A program made the translations under genes and the position numbers. From contig JAYWIG010000317.1 of NCBI GenBank assembly GCA_043789035.1, positions 1 through 6,972 of the forward strand: 6,972 nt of DNA, written 5' to 3'. How positions within the stretch are numbered: the stretch's first letter is position 1; the number at the start of each line of letters is the position of its first letter. The notes under the pieces are model-generated. The model did not search any database and had not been told where the DNA came from. It was given only the letters and a program-made list of their open reading frames with translations. Of the stretch, positions 1-6,163 are shown piece by piece. Source of the stretch: JAYWIG01 sp043789035. Lineage in GTDB: Bacteria; Pseudomonadota; Gammaproteobacteria; Burkholderiales; Burkholderiaceae_E.

Positions 1-491
1 GGGCGCTGAGAGGCGCGCTGAGGCTCTAAATAGCGATGCAACTCATCAAGCGCTTGGGTGTAAACCCCACGCTTGAATTCAATCACCGCATCTAGCGGAA
101 CCCAATAATCGCTCCAGCGCCAAGCATCGAATTCTGGATGGTTTGAGGCTCGAAGATCAATCTCCGAATCTCTACCCACCAAACGCAACAAAAACCAGAT
201 TTGCTTCTGGCCACGATAACGTCCACGCCATTCCCTACGTACCCATTGATCAGGAACCTCGTAGCGGAGCCAATCTTTTGTGCGACCTAAAATTCGCACA
301 CTGTTCGGCTGCAACCCAACTTCCTCGAACAACTCGCGAAACATCGCCTGTTCGGGCGACTCTCCGCGATCAATACCACCTTGCGGAAACTGCCATGAAT
401 GCTCTCGTAATCTCTTTCCCCAAAAAACTTCGTTGCGTCGATTCACCAAAATAATGCCGACGTTGGGGCGGAATCCATCTCTGTCGAGCAT
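1..491 (-). CDS. rppH: RNA pyrophosphohydrolase RppH (Nudix hydrolase), 3' end cut by window
   Basis: RppH removes pyrophosphate from the 5' triphosphate end of mRNAs, which opens them to RNase E-dependent decay in the cytoplasm. I translated the minus strand and found an open frame of 163 complete codons running off the window at base 1. The N-terminus MLDRDGFRPNVGIIL matches the family start. A complete Nudix box (G-x5-E-x7-RE-U-x-EE-x-G-U) lies at residues 38-60, with G38, E44, R52, E53, E56, E57 and G59 all present; the glutamates bind the catalytic metal. The family segments GRTKDWLRYEVP and RGQKQIWFLLRL follow, and HPEFDAWRW lies near the visible end. An in-frame TAG 18 bases upstream leaves ATG at 491 as the only plausible start. 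The E. coli protein is about 176 residues, so only a short tail should be missing. It is divergent from proS. Identification is secure; the true C-terminus is unseen. Confidence 0.96.
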   Translation of the reverse strand, partial: MLDRDGFRPNVGIILVNRRNEVFWGKRLREHSWQFPQGGIDRGESPEQAMFRELFEEVGLQPNSVRILGRTKDWLRYEVPDQWVRREWRGRYRGQKQIWFLLRLVGRDSEIDLRASNHPEFDAWRWSDYWVPLDAVIEFKRGVYTQALDELHRYLEPQRASQR

Positions 492-520
492 AAGCCACCC
501 AAATGTCTATAGTTAAAACC

Positions 521-526
521 ATTATA
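521..526 (-). promoter_or_regulatory. Putative rppH promoter -10 box
   Basis: The minus strand reads a perfect TATAAT here, about 30 bases ahead of the rppH start, which would give a short leader of roughly 23 nt with transcription starting near base 514. No good -35 is visible; TTCCAT at 551-546 with a 19-bp spacer is the nearest and is poor. It is called from sequence and position only. Confidence 0.5.
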
Positions 527-535
527 GGGATAAAT

Positions 536-544
536 TGCGATAAT
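536..544 (+). promoter_or_regulatory. Putative proS extended -10 promoter
   Basis: The plus strand reads TGCGATAAT, an extended -10 (TGn plus a one-mismatch TATAAT). Transcription would start near base 551 and give a leader of about 32 nt before the proS ATG. No convincing -35 is present, which is tolerated by extended -10 promoters. It lies only 9 bp from the opposing rppH -10, so the two polymerase sites would overlap. Not experimentally shown. Confidence 0.4.
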
Positions 545-582
545 CATGGAAACTTGAAAAATAATCTACTGAAAAGCCCTGC

Positions 583-2307
583 ATGAAAGCCTCCCAATTC
601 CATATTTCTACGCTTAAAGAAGCGCCAACCGATGCCGAAATCGCTAGCCATCGCTTGATGACTCGTGCCGGCATGATTAAAAAACTTGGCAGTGGCGTGT
701 ACAACTACATGCCGATGGGGCTAAGGGTCATTCGAAAAATCGAAAACATTATTCGCGAAGAAATGAATAGCGCTGGTGCCATCGAACTCTTGATGCCGGT
801 TATTCAGCCTGCCGAGTTATGGATGGAATCTGGCCGCTGGGAGCAATATGGTCCAGAGCTTTTACGTATTAAAGATCGCCATGATAGAGATTTCATCGTG
901 CAACCGACTTCTGAAGAGGCGGTAACGGATATTGCGCGTCAAGAAATTAAAAGCTATCGACAAATGCCAAAGAATTTTTATCATATTCAGACGAAGTTTC
1001 GCGATGAGCGCAGGCCTCGTTTCGGCGTAATGCGGGGGCGCGAGTTTACGATGAAAGATGCGTATTCGTTCGATAAAGATAAAGAAAGCGCGCTCAAAAG
1101 TTATCAAGTCATGTTCGATGCTTACATCAAGATTTTTGATCGTATTGGCTTAACCTATCGCCCTGTGGCAGCCGATACTGGTGCCATTGGCGGCTCGGCC
1201 AGCCATGAATTCCAGGTGATTGCTGCGACCGGCGAGGATGCGATTGCCTATTGCCCAACGTCGGAGTACGCGGCTAATGTTGAACTAGCTGAAGCTTTGG
1301 CCTTGGGTACTCGGGCTGCCGCATCACAAGCAATGACTAAGACGCCAACGCCGGGCAAGGCGCGTTGCGAAGATGTTGCAGAACTTTTGAAATTGCCGCT
1401 TGAGCAAACAGTGAAGTCGCTTGTGCTTGCTGTCGATTCCGAAAAGGGCGCTGCGAAAGTGTGGTTGTTGCTTGTGCGCGGCGACCATGATTTGAACGAG
1501 ATTAAGGCCAACAAGGTTGAGGGTCTCAAGGGTTTCCGATTTGCGACCGAAGAAGAAATTGTTGAACACTTTGGTTGCAAGCCTGGTTATTTAGGCCCAA
1601 TCAATTTAAAGAAGCCGGTTCATATTGTGGTTGATAGAACAGTCGCGGCAATGAGTGATTTTGTGTGTGGCGCGAATGAAGTTGATTTCCATTTCACTGG
1701 TGTGAACTGGGGCCGTGATTTACCTGAAGCTACCGTTGCCGACATTCGCAATGTGAAAGTGGGCGACCCTTCACCCGATGGCAAAGGTGTGCTCGATATT
1801 CAGCGCGGCATCGAAGTCGGCCATGTGTTTTATTTAGGTACGAAATACTCGCAAGCCATGAAGGCCGAGTTTATTGATGCTGACGGCAAATCGAAAGTGA
1901 TCGAGATGGGTTGCTATGGCATTGGTGTGACTCGTTTGCCCGGTGCCGCGATTGAGCAAAACCATGATGCGAAGGGCATTATTTGGCCAAAGGCGATTGC
2001 GCCATTCGAAGTGGTCATTTGCCCAATGGGAATGGAAAAATCAGAAGCTGTTAGAACCGCCGCCGAAGGGTTGTATGCCGATTTGAAAAAAGCCGGTGTT
2101 GATGTTTTATTCGACGATAGAGGTGAGCGCCCGGGTGTAATGTTTGCTGAGTGGGAATTGATCGGCGTACCGATTCGTGTGACGGTTGGCGACAGAGGTT
2201 TGAAAGAAGGCAAGTTCGAAGTGCAAACTCGCCGCACTGGTGCGGTGGACATGGTTGCCCAAGCCGATGGTGTGCAATTGATTCAGGGGTTGCTCGCGAA
2301 GTGTTGA
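583..2307 (+). CDS. proS: Prolyl-tRNA synthetase (bacterial ProRS with editing domain)
   Basis: This cytoplasmic class II synthetase charges tRNA-Pro with proline. At 574 residues it is full length (E. coli ProS is 572). The N-terminus MKASQFHISTLKEAP and the segment GRWEQYGPELLRI (residues 84-96) are typical. Motif 2 is FRDERRPRFGVM with REFTMKDAYSF (139-163). The INS (YbaK-like) editing domain spans roughly 224-405, with K278 in TVKSL matching E. coli K279 and the GYLGP loop at 335-339; it hydrolyses mischarged Ala-tRNA-Pro. C444 in EMGCYGIG matches E. coli C443, and motif 3 follows with R451 and AAIEQNHD. The anticodon-binding domain is about 470-574, with DDRGERPGVMFAEWELIGVP. The motif 3 stretch TRLPGAAIEQ differs slightly from the commoner VVAAAIEQ. 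The ribosome site before the ATG is weak. The end is overlapped by the transglycosylase gene. Function is secure. Confidence 0.98.
   Translation: MKASQFHISTLKEAPTDAEIASHRLMTRAGMIKKLGSGVYNYMPMGLRVIRKIENIIREEMNSAGAIELLMPVIQPAELWMESGRWEQYGPELLRIKDRHDRDFIVQPTSEEAVTDIARQEIKSYRQMPKNFYHIQTKFRDERRPRFGVMRGREFTMKDAYSFDKDKESALKSYQVMFDAYIKIFDRIGLTYRPVAADTGAIGGSASHEFQVIAATGEDAIAYCPTSEYAANVELAEALALGTRAAASQAMTKTPTPGKARCEDVAELLKLPLEQTVKSLVLAVDSEKGAAKVWLLLVRGDHDLNEIKANKVEGLKGFRFATEEEIVEHFGCKPGYLGPINLKKPVHIVVDRTVAAMSDFVCGANEVDFHFTGVNWGRDLPEATVADIRNVKVGDPSPDGKGVLDIQRGIEVGHVFYLGTKYSQAMKAEFIDADGKSKVIEMGCYGIGVTRLPGAAIEQNHDAKGIIWPKAIAPFEVVICPMGMEKSEAVRTAAEGLYADLKKAGVDVLFDDRGERPGVMFAEWELIGVPIRVTVGDRGLKEGKFEVQTRRTGAVDMVAQADGVQLIQGLLAKC
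2285..2289 (+). promoter_or_regulatory. Ribosome-binding site inside proS for the transglycosylase
   Basis: AGGGG within the last proS codons lies 11 bases before the GTG at 2301 and 14 before the TTG at 2304. This spacing favours the GTG as the start of the following gene. Confidence 0.4.
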
Positions 2308-2924
2308 GGTTCATCGCTTTTTTCTATCTTGCATTTGCCAGTTGGCAAGTGCAGGCCGGCAATCAGCAGTACGAACCTATGACGGCAGCTGTAAAAACTG
2401 CGCTCGCGGCTGCGATTGCTGACAATTCTCCGCCTGATCCTAAATTTAACGACATCAAAGAAAAAGTGGATTGGTTGGCGACCATGTCTGCTAAGTTACC
2501 TAGGCGTCATAAGCCTGAGTATCAGCAGCGCATAGAGTTTTTAAAAACTGTACGTTACGAAGCGCAGCGCGCCGGCTTGGAGCCTGAGATGGTGCTGGGC
2601 CTTATTGAAGTTGAAAGCTACTTTCGCCGCTACGCGATTTCATCGGCCGGGGCGCGAGGCTATATGCAAGTCATGCCGTTCTGGACAAAAGTAATCGGTG
2701 ATGGCGACCCCGGAAAACTCTTCGACATGCGCAGCAATATTCGCTATGGCTGCAGCATTCTTCGCCACTACATCGACATCGAAAAAGGCGATTTGTATCG
2801 AGCTTTAGGTAGATACAACGGAAGCTTAGGAAAGCCGGAGTATCCAAATTTGGTGCTTGCAGCTTGGAAGAAGTGGAATCCTAGACCTGGCTCTATTCCT
2901 GCGTTAAATGCCACTCCTAGCTAA
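2301..2924 (+). CDS. Secreted lytic transglycosylase (SLT domain), GTG start
   Basis: It is predicted to cleave the MurNAc-GlcNAc bond of peptidoglycan in the periplasm, forming 1,6-anhydro ends. The frame is open further upstream (ATG at 2151), but that part lies inside proS and looks like shadow sequence. Starting at GTG 2301 gives 207 residues with a clean signal peptide: MLRF, a hydrophobic core (residues 4-15), then VQA before G20 as a signal peptidase I site. There is no lipobox cysteine, so the product should be soluble. The SLT domain covers about 84-192. Catalytic E105 is in the IEVESYF motif, followed by SSAGARGYMQVMP (114-126), SNIRYGCSIL (145-154) and the substrate-groove YNGS (172-175), all family hallmarks. 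TTG 2304 is an alternative start. The 7-bp overlap with proS suggests co-transcription and translational coupling. It is smaller than Slt70 and is not assigned to a named E. coli Mlt enzyme. Confidence 0.88.
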   Translation: MLRFIAFFYLAFASWQVQAGNQQYEPMTAAVKTALAAAIADNSPPDPKFNDIKEKVDWLATMSAKLPRRHKPEYQQRIEFLKTVRYEAQRAGLEPEMVLGLIEVESYFRRYAISSAGARGYMQVMPFWTKVIGDGDPGKLFDMRSNIRYGCSILRHYIDIEKGDLYRALGRYNGSLGKPEYPNLVLAAWKKWNPRPGSIPALNATPS

Positions 2925-3247
2925 ATTTGCAAACAAGGGTTGATTTTTGAGTAAAGGACGACTCCGACCCGTTCAATATGCGCTTTTAGTTCAGCATGGT
3001 TAAGTAAGTCGAAAACAGAAAGGTCGATCATGTAGGGCAAAAGCAGGTCATCTAATTGTTGCTCGATGTCCATGCATAACTTAGGTGTTAGTTCTGGCCC
3101 TACTAGAGTAAGGTCGATATCCGAGCCAGGTTTGTAGTTACCTTTGGCTCTTGAGCCATAAAGAATGGCTTTTTCGATTTGAGGAAACTTTTCTAGTATC
3201 GAAAGAAGTTTTTCGACGGTAGCGGAGTTAAGGCCATGATCCATCAC
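2921..3247 (-). CDS. Minimal nucleotidyltransferase, MntA-type antitoxin (HI0073-like)
   Basis: This 108-residue MNT-fold protein carries the nucleotidyltransferase signature GS-x10-DxD: G31, S32, then D43 and D45, with a third carboxylate at D75 in MIDLSV. The complete triad indicates an active enzyme. In characterised MntA/HepT pairs the MNT partner neutralises the HEPN toxin by transferring AMP from ATP to a toxin tyrosine; that role here is inferred from family and neighbour. The start may be GTG 3247, overlapping the upstream stop by 4 bases (GTGA), or ATG 3244, overlapping by 1 base (TGATG) and giving 107 residues. Either implies translational coupling, since no strong ribosome site precedes it. 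Its TAG stop overlaps the convergent transglycosylase stop. The older description is 'nucleotidyltransferase domain protein, HI0073 family'. Confidence 0.87.
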   Translation of the reverse strand: MMDHGLNSATVEKLLSILEKFPQIEKAILYGSRAKGNYKPGSDIDLTLVGPELTPKLCMDIEQQLDDLLLPYMIDLSVFDLLNHAELKAHIERVGVVLYSKINPCLQI

Positions 3248-3663
3248 AAGCGCAATTTAAAAGTTTCCGACATATGCATAAATGCGGGATGAAAGCGTTG
3301 CAAAATATCACTAGAAATTTGCTGAGCGACGTCTACGTTGTAAGTGTGGGACGTGAGATTTCTGGCTTTAATCATGTCCATCCATACGTCTCCATTCTCG
3401 ATTAATGCTTCTTTGAAGGCTTGGCGTACGGCATTTCTAGAGCCGATAATGTTTGGAAAACCTTGTGCTTCAAGGTAATCCTTCAGCACATTCCAACTGA
3501 GCTCGTGAGTAAATTCGAACCCTTGAATCAAACCTTGCGCTTCGAGTTTGGTCAGCGGCCTAGTTTGGGCCAATGCATGAGCTTCCGTTAATGTCGCTAG
3601 GGCAAGGTTGAAGTTTTGAAAGCGTTGCTTCCATCGAATATCCTCAGGCGTGTCTATGCTCAT
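3244..3663 (-). CDS. HI0074-family HEPN-like protein, putative HepT toxin
   Basis: This 139-residue, probably all-helical protein resembles the nucleotidyltransferase substrate-binding (HI0074) family. Recognisable are the N-terminal RWKQRFQNFNLALATL, the LIQGFEFTHELSWNVLKDYLE helix (45-65), SRNAVRQAFKEALI and MIKARNLTSHTYN (98-109). R101, H106 and Y108 form the HEPN motif R-x4-H-x-Y. In studied HepT toxins this motif supports RNase activity and its tyrosine is AMPylated by MntA; Y108 is the equivalent. ATG 3663 lies 1 base after the ffh stop (TGATATG), with GGGA at 3676-3673 nine bases ahead as ribosome site, so it appears to be translated from the ffh transcript. Toxicity is inferred: HI0074 proteins form a distinct branch of the HEPN group and some annotations call them only binding partners of the nucleotidyltransferase. 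Confidence 0.87.
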   Translation of the reverse strand: MSIDTPEDIRWKQRFQNFNLALATLTEAHALAQTRPLTKLEAQGLIQGFEFTHELSWNVLKDYLEAQGFPNIIGSRNAVRQAFKEALIENGDVWMDMIKARNLTSHTYNVDVAQQISSDILQRFHPAFMHMSETFKLRL

Positions 3664-3664
3664 A

Positions 3665-5020
3665 TCAGCGCATCCCAGGCATCATGCCCTTCATGCCGCG
3701 CATCATTTTTGCTAAGCCGCCGCCCTGCATTTTTTTCATCATGCCTTGCATTTGCTCGAACTGGTTGAGAAGGCGGTTCACTTCTTGCACTTGCACGCCA
3801 GCACCGGCTGCGATGCGGCGTTTACGGGTGGCTTTGATGAGCTCAGGTTTACGACGCTCTTGTTTTGTCATCGAGTGAATAATGCTTTGCATGCGCTTGA
3901 GCTGCTTTTCTGCTTGGCCCATGTCAGCACCGGCGGCGGCTGCTTGCATTTGTGCTGGCAGCTTATCCATGAGCGACGATAACCCTCCAAGCTTATTCAT
4001 TTGCCCAAGTTGGGCAGCGAAGTCATTCAGATCGAAGCCTTTGCCGCTCTTTAATTTATCGGCTAGTTCTTTAGCGGCTTCATGATCGACGGATTTTTGC
4101 GCATCTTCCACCAGCGACAAAATATCGCCCATGCCCAAAATACGAGCAGCCATACGGTCTGGATGGAAGGTATCTAGGCCGGTCAGTTTTTCACCAACAC
4201 CAACAAACTTAATCGGTTTGCCAGTAATTGCCTTTACTGAGAGCGCCGCTCCACCGCGTGAATCGCCGTCGAGTTTGGTCAGAATCACACCAGTCAGCGG
4301 CAGCGCTTCGTTAAAGGCTTTGGCCGTGTTCACGGCATCTTGGCCTTGCATCGCATCGACAACGAACAAGGTTTCGATTGGCTTTAGGGCAGCATGGAGA
4401 TTACTAATCTCCAACATCAACGCCTCATCAATCGCTAAGCGACCGGCCGTATCGACTAACAGCACATCGAAATAGTGAGTTTTCGCCCATTGCAAAGCAG
4501 CGGTTGCAATGTCGACTGGCTTTTGAGAAGGGTCTGACGCAAAGAATTCGCCACCTGCTTGAGCAGTTACTGCTTTTAACTGCTCAATCGCGGCAGGGCG
4601 ATAAACGTCGCAAGAAACCGTCAGAACTTTTTTCTTCTGAGTTTCTTTGAGCCATTTGGTGAGCTTTCCGACGGTGGTGGTTTTACCCGCACCTTGCAGG
4701 CCTGCCATCAAAATGACCGCGGGTGGTTGTGTGGCGAAATTCAGCGTGGCTGTTTCACCACCCATTAAATCGGTCAATTCGCGATTGACGACGCCAACCA
4801 AGGCTTGGCCTGGAGAAAGGCTTTGCAGAACCTCTTGGCCGAGCGCTTTTTCTTTAATGCGGGCGATTAAATCGCGCACCACAGGCAGGGCAACGTCGGC
4901 CTCTAATAGGGCAATACGGATTTCACGCAGCATTTCCTGCGTGTTGGATTCGGTAAGTCGGGCCTCCCCTTTCAGGGTTTTAACGACTTTGGCTAAACGT
5001 TGCGAGAGATTGTCGAGCAT
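3665..5020 (-). CDS. ffh: Signal recognition particle GTPase Ffh
   Basis: Ffh binds 4.5S RNA and the signal sequences of nascent membrane proteins, then docks with FtsY at the inner membrane. At 451 residues it is full length (E. coli 453). The N domain covers about 1-90 and ALLEADVALPVV (37-48) is typical. The GTPase domain has the P-loop GLQGAGKT (107-114), CDVYRPAA (137-144), DTAGR (190-194) and TKLDGDSRGG (248-257). The methionine-rich M domain (about 325-451) holds the RNA-binding RKRRIAAGAGVQVQEVNRLL (399-418) and a Met/Gly-rich tail (424-451) rich in MMKKM and GMKGMMPGM patterns. ATG 5020 fits the family N-terminus, with GGAAG ten bases upstream. It faces away from ypjD and is followed after 1 bp by the HEPN/MNT pair, not by rpsP as in E. 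coli. Identification is secure. Confidence 0.98.
   Translation of the reverse strand: MLDNLSQRLAKVVKTLKGEARLTESNTQEMLREIRIALLEADVALPVVRDLIARIKEKALGQEVLQSLSPGQALVGVVNRELTDLMGGETATLNFATQPPAVILMAGLQGAGKTTTVGKLTKWLKETQKKKVLTVSCDVYRPAAIEQLKAVTAQAGGEFFASDPSQKPVDIATAALQWAKTHYFDVLLVDTAGRLAIDEALMLEISNLHAALKPIETLFVVDAMQGQDAVNTAKAFNEALPLTGVILTKLDGDSRGGAALSVKAITGKPIKFVGVGEKLTGLDTFHPDRMAARILGMGDILSLVEDAQKSVDHEAAKELADKLKSGKGFDLNDFAAQLGQMNKLGGLSSLMDKLPAQMQAAAAGADMGQAEKQLKRMQSIIHSMTKQERRKPELIKATRKRRIAAGAGVQVQEVNRLLNQFEQMQGMMKKMQGGGLAKMMRGMKGMMPGMR
3673..3676 (-). promoter_or_regulatory. Ribosome-binding site in the ffh tail for the HEPN gene
   Basis: The minus strand reads GGGA nine bases before the ATG at 3663, within the ffh codons for the C-terminal PGMR residues. 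It supports this start and translation coupled to ffh termination. Confidence 0.35.
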
Positions 5021-5030
5021 GACTGGTAAA

Positions 5031-5035
5031 CTTCC
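5031..5035 (-). promoter_or_regulatory. ffh ribosome-binding site
   Basis: The minus strand reads GGAAG ten bases before the ffh ATG. It occupies most of the 21-bp spacer between the divergent ffh and ypjD start codons, so the promoters of both genes must lie at least partly in each other's coding sequence. Confidence 0.5.
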
Positions 5036-5041
5036 AAGTAG

Positions 5042-5860
5042 ATGTCTATTTTAGTCTTTGCCTCCATTGCCGCCTTTATTTGTTATTTAGGGGCTGCTTT
5101 TAATGATCGCTTTGCTCGCCTTTTGTTGGCGCAGGGCGTGGTGGCACACGCTATTAGCTTGGTGGCTGCGATTGGCGGTCTATCGACCCCAGAAGGTTTT
5201 GGCGATGGTGGCCGCTACGGTTTTGGTGCTGCTTTATCAGCCACATTTTGGGTAGGCGCACTCATTTTGTTGATCGAAGGCCGCTCGACAAGAGTTCAAG
5301 CTGTGCTAAAAGTGGTCTTGCCTCTCGCGGCTATTTCTGCACTATTACCGATGGCCTTTCCGGGCGCGTCGCTCGCTAAGTACTCTCATCGTTCGTTATT
5401 TTTACCTCATTTAGTAGTGGGAACTTTGTCGTACGGAGTTTTATTACTGGCCGCGCTTCACGCAGGTTTGATGGCCGCTGCGGAACGATCCTTAAAAGGC
5501 TCGGAGCGTGCAAGTAATTCTTTCTTTGCAAAATTTTTCGATGAATTGCCACCGCTGATGACCATGGAGCGAGTGCTATTTCGCTTTATCGGCATAAGTT
5601 TCATTTGCCTTTCACTCACGTTAATCAGTGGAATCGGCTTTAGCGAGGTAATTTTTGACCAACCGATGAAGTTGGATCACAAAACAATCTTCACGATACT
5701 CGCTTGGCTTGTTTTGGCGGTGCTACTCGTTGGGAGATGGCTTCGCGGTTGGCGTGGCAGAGTCGCTTTGCGTTGGACTATGGTCAGCTTTGCTCTATTG
5801 CTGCTTGGCTACGTGGGCAGCCGTTTTGTGCTCGAAGTCGTTTTGAATCGGGTGGCGTGA
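5042..5860 (+). CDS. ypjD: CcsA/YpjD-like inner-membrane protein, cytochrome c assembly family
   Basis: This 272-residue protein has about eight predicted membrane segments (roughly 2-20, 26-46, 59-78, 88-106, 122-146, 180-200, 214-232 and 245-267). The C-terminal half matches the CcsA/CcmC-related domain: HLVVGTLSYGVLLLAALHA (123-141), MERVLFRFIGISFICLSLTL (175-194) and FDQPMKLDHKTIFTILAW (205-222). H123 and H213 are candidate haem-coordinating residues. The tryptophan-rich WWD motif of true haem handlers is not apparent, as in other YpjD proteins, so the exact role is uncertain. It is located beside ffh in many proteobacteria. An in-frame TAG directly before ATG 5042 makes this the earliest possible start; the ribosome site is weak. 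It probably heads an operon with the PP0621-family gene (24-bp gap) and pilS. Confidence 0.88.
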   Translation: MSILVFASIAAFICYLGAAFNDRFARLLLAQGVVAHAISLVAAIGGLSTPEGFGDGGRYGFGAALSATFWVGALILLIEGRSTRVQAVLKVVLPLAAISALLPMAFPGASLAKYSHRSLFLPHLVVGTLSYGVLLLAALHAGLMAAAERSLKGSERASNSFFAKFFDELPPLMTMERVLFRFIGISFICLSLTLISGIGFSEVIFDQPMKLDHKTIFTILAWLVLAVLLVGRWLRGWRGRVALRWTMVSFALLLLGYVGSRFVLEVVLNRVA

Positions 5861-5884
5861 GTTTGATAGCGCAGCAGTTTTAAG

Positions 5885-6163
5885 ATGGGCAAAATTCTTT
5901 TTTGGCTAGGCGTTTTTGCCGCCGTTTTTCTTGCACTCAAAGCGATTGCGGTTATTCAGCGAAAAGGTACTTTGAAGGACCCTCCCGCGCGTGGTGAAGC
6001 CGAGCCACCTATTCAAGATAGGCAAGATAATCAAGACAAGCAAGACAAGCAAGAGCGATTACCTTCGCTAATCGCGTGCGCGAAATGCGGCTTACATTTG
6101 CCGAGACAAGAAGCGATTGAAAGGCGCGGCCAGTTCTTTTGCACTACTGAACATGCCGACTGA
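5885..6163 (+). CDS. PP0621-family small membrane-anchored protein with zinc-ribbon-like tail
   Basis: This 92-residue protein has an N-terminal membrane anchor (residues 4-24) and a charged linker. A C-terminal Cys/His cluster follows: C65-x2-C68, H71, C86 and H90, in CAKCGLHLPRQEAI and FFCTTEH. The CxxCGxHLPxxEA pattern and the position before pilS are those of PP0621-family proteins; function is unknown. The cluster could bind one metal ion. The anchor probably places the tail in the cytoplasm if inserted with the N-terminus out, but the sequence does not settle topology. The linker (44-58) reads QDR-QDN-QDK-QDK-QER, encoded by five 9-bp repeats. An in-frame TAG at 5867 leaves ATG 5885 as the start, without a clear ribosome site. 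The 3' end overlaps pilS by 11 bp. Confidence 0.82.
   Translation: MGKILFWLGVFAAVFLALKAIAVIQRKGTLKDPPARGEAEPPIQDRQDNQDKQDKQERLPSLIACAKCGLHLPRQEAIERRGQFFCTTEHAD
6014..6058 (+). repeat. Five tandem 9-bp units inside the PP0621-family gene
   Basis: The units are CAAGATAGG, CAAGATAAT, CAAGACAAG, CAAGACAAG and CAAGAGCGA. Units 3 and 4 are identical, and CAAGA is shared by all five. The period is a multiple of three, so a gain or loss of a unit keeps the frame and only changes linker length by three residues. Confidence 0.85.

Noticed and set aside
143..516. Two overlapping plus-strand open frames opposite rppH
   Set aside because: The minus strand here encodes a complete RppH sequence with an intact Nudix box. 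The plus-strand frames have no recognisable motifs and no ribosome site.
546..557. Possible three-codon upstream reading frame (ATG GAA ACT TGA) before proS
   Set aside because: Its ATG lies at or upstream of the predicted proS transcription start, so it is probably not in the mRNA, and it has no ribosome site.
2151..2300. 50-codon N-terminal extension of the transglycosylase
   Set aside because: It lies inside proS, is rich in Arg, Cys and Trp in no family pattern, and would bury the signal peptide.
862..2314. Several minus-strand open frames of 81-112 codons opposite proS
   Set aside because: They lie wholly or almost wholly within proS, resemble no family and have arginine/serine-rich shadow composition.
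2925..2960. Possible terminator after the transglycosylase
   Set aside because: There is a short T-run (GATTTTTG), but no stable inverted repeat precedes it.
2921..3664. HEPN/MNT pair as part of a mobile element
   Set aside because: I saw no transposase, integrase, terminal inverted repeats or target-site duplication at either junction; insertion is possible but not shown by the sequence.
3684..5054. Plus-strand open frames of 64-135 codons opposite ffh
   Set aside because: ffh is full length and conserved across this stretch. The opposing frames show no domain and reflect codon bias of the real gene.
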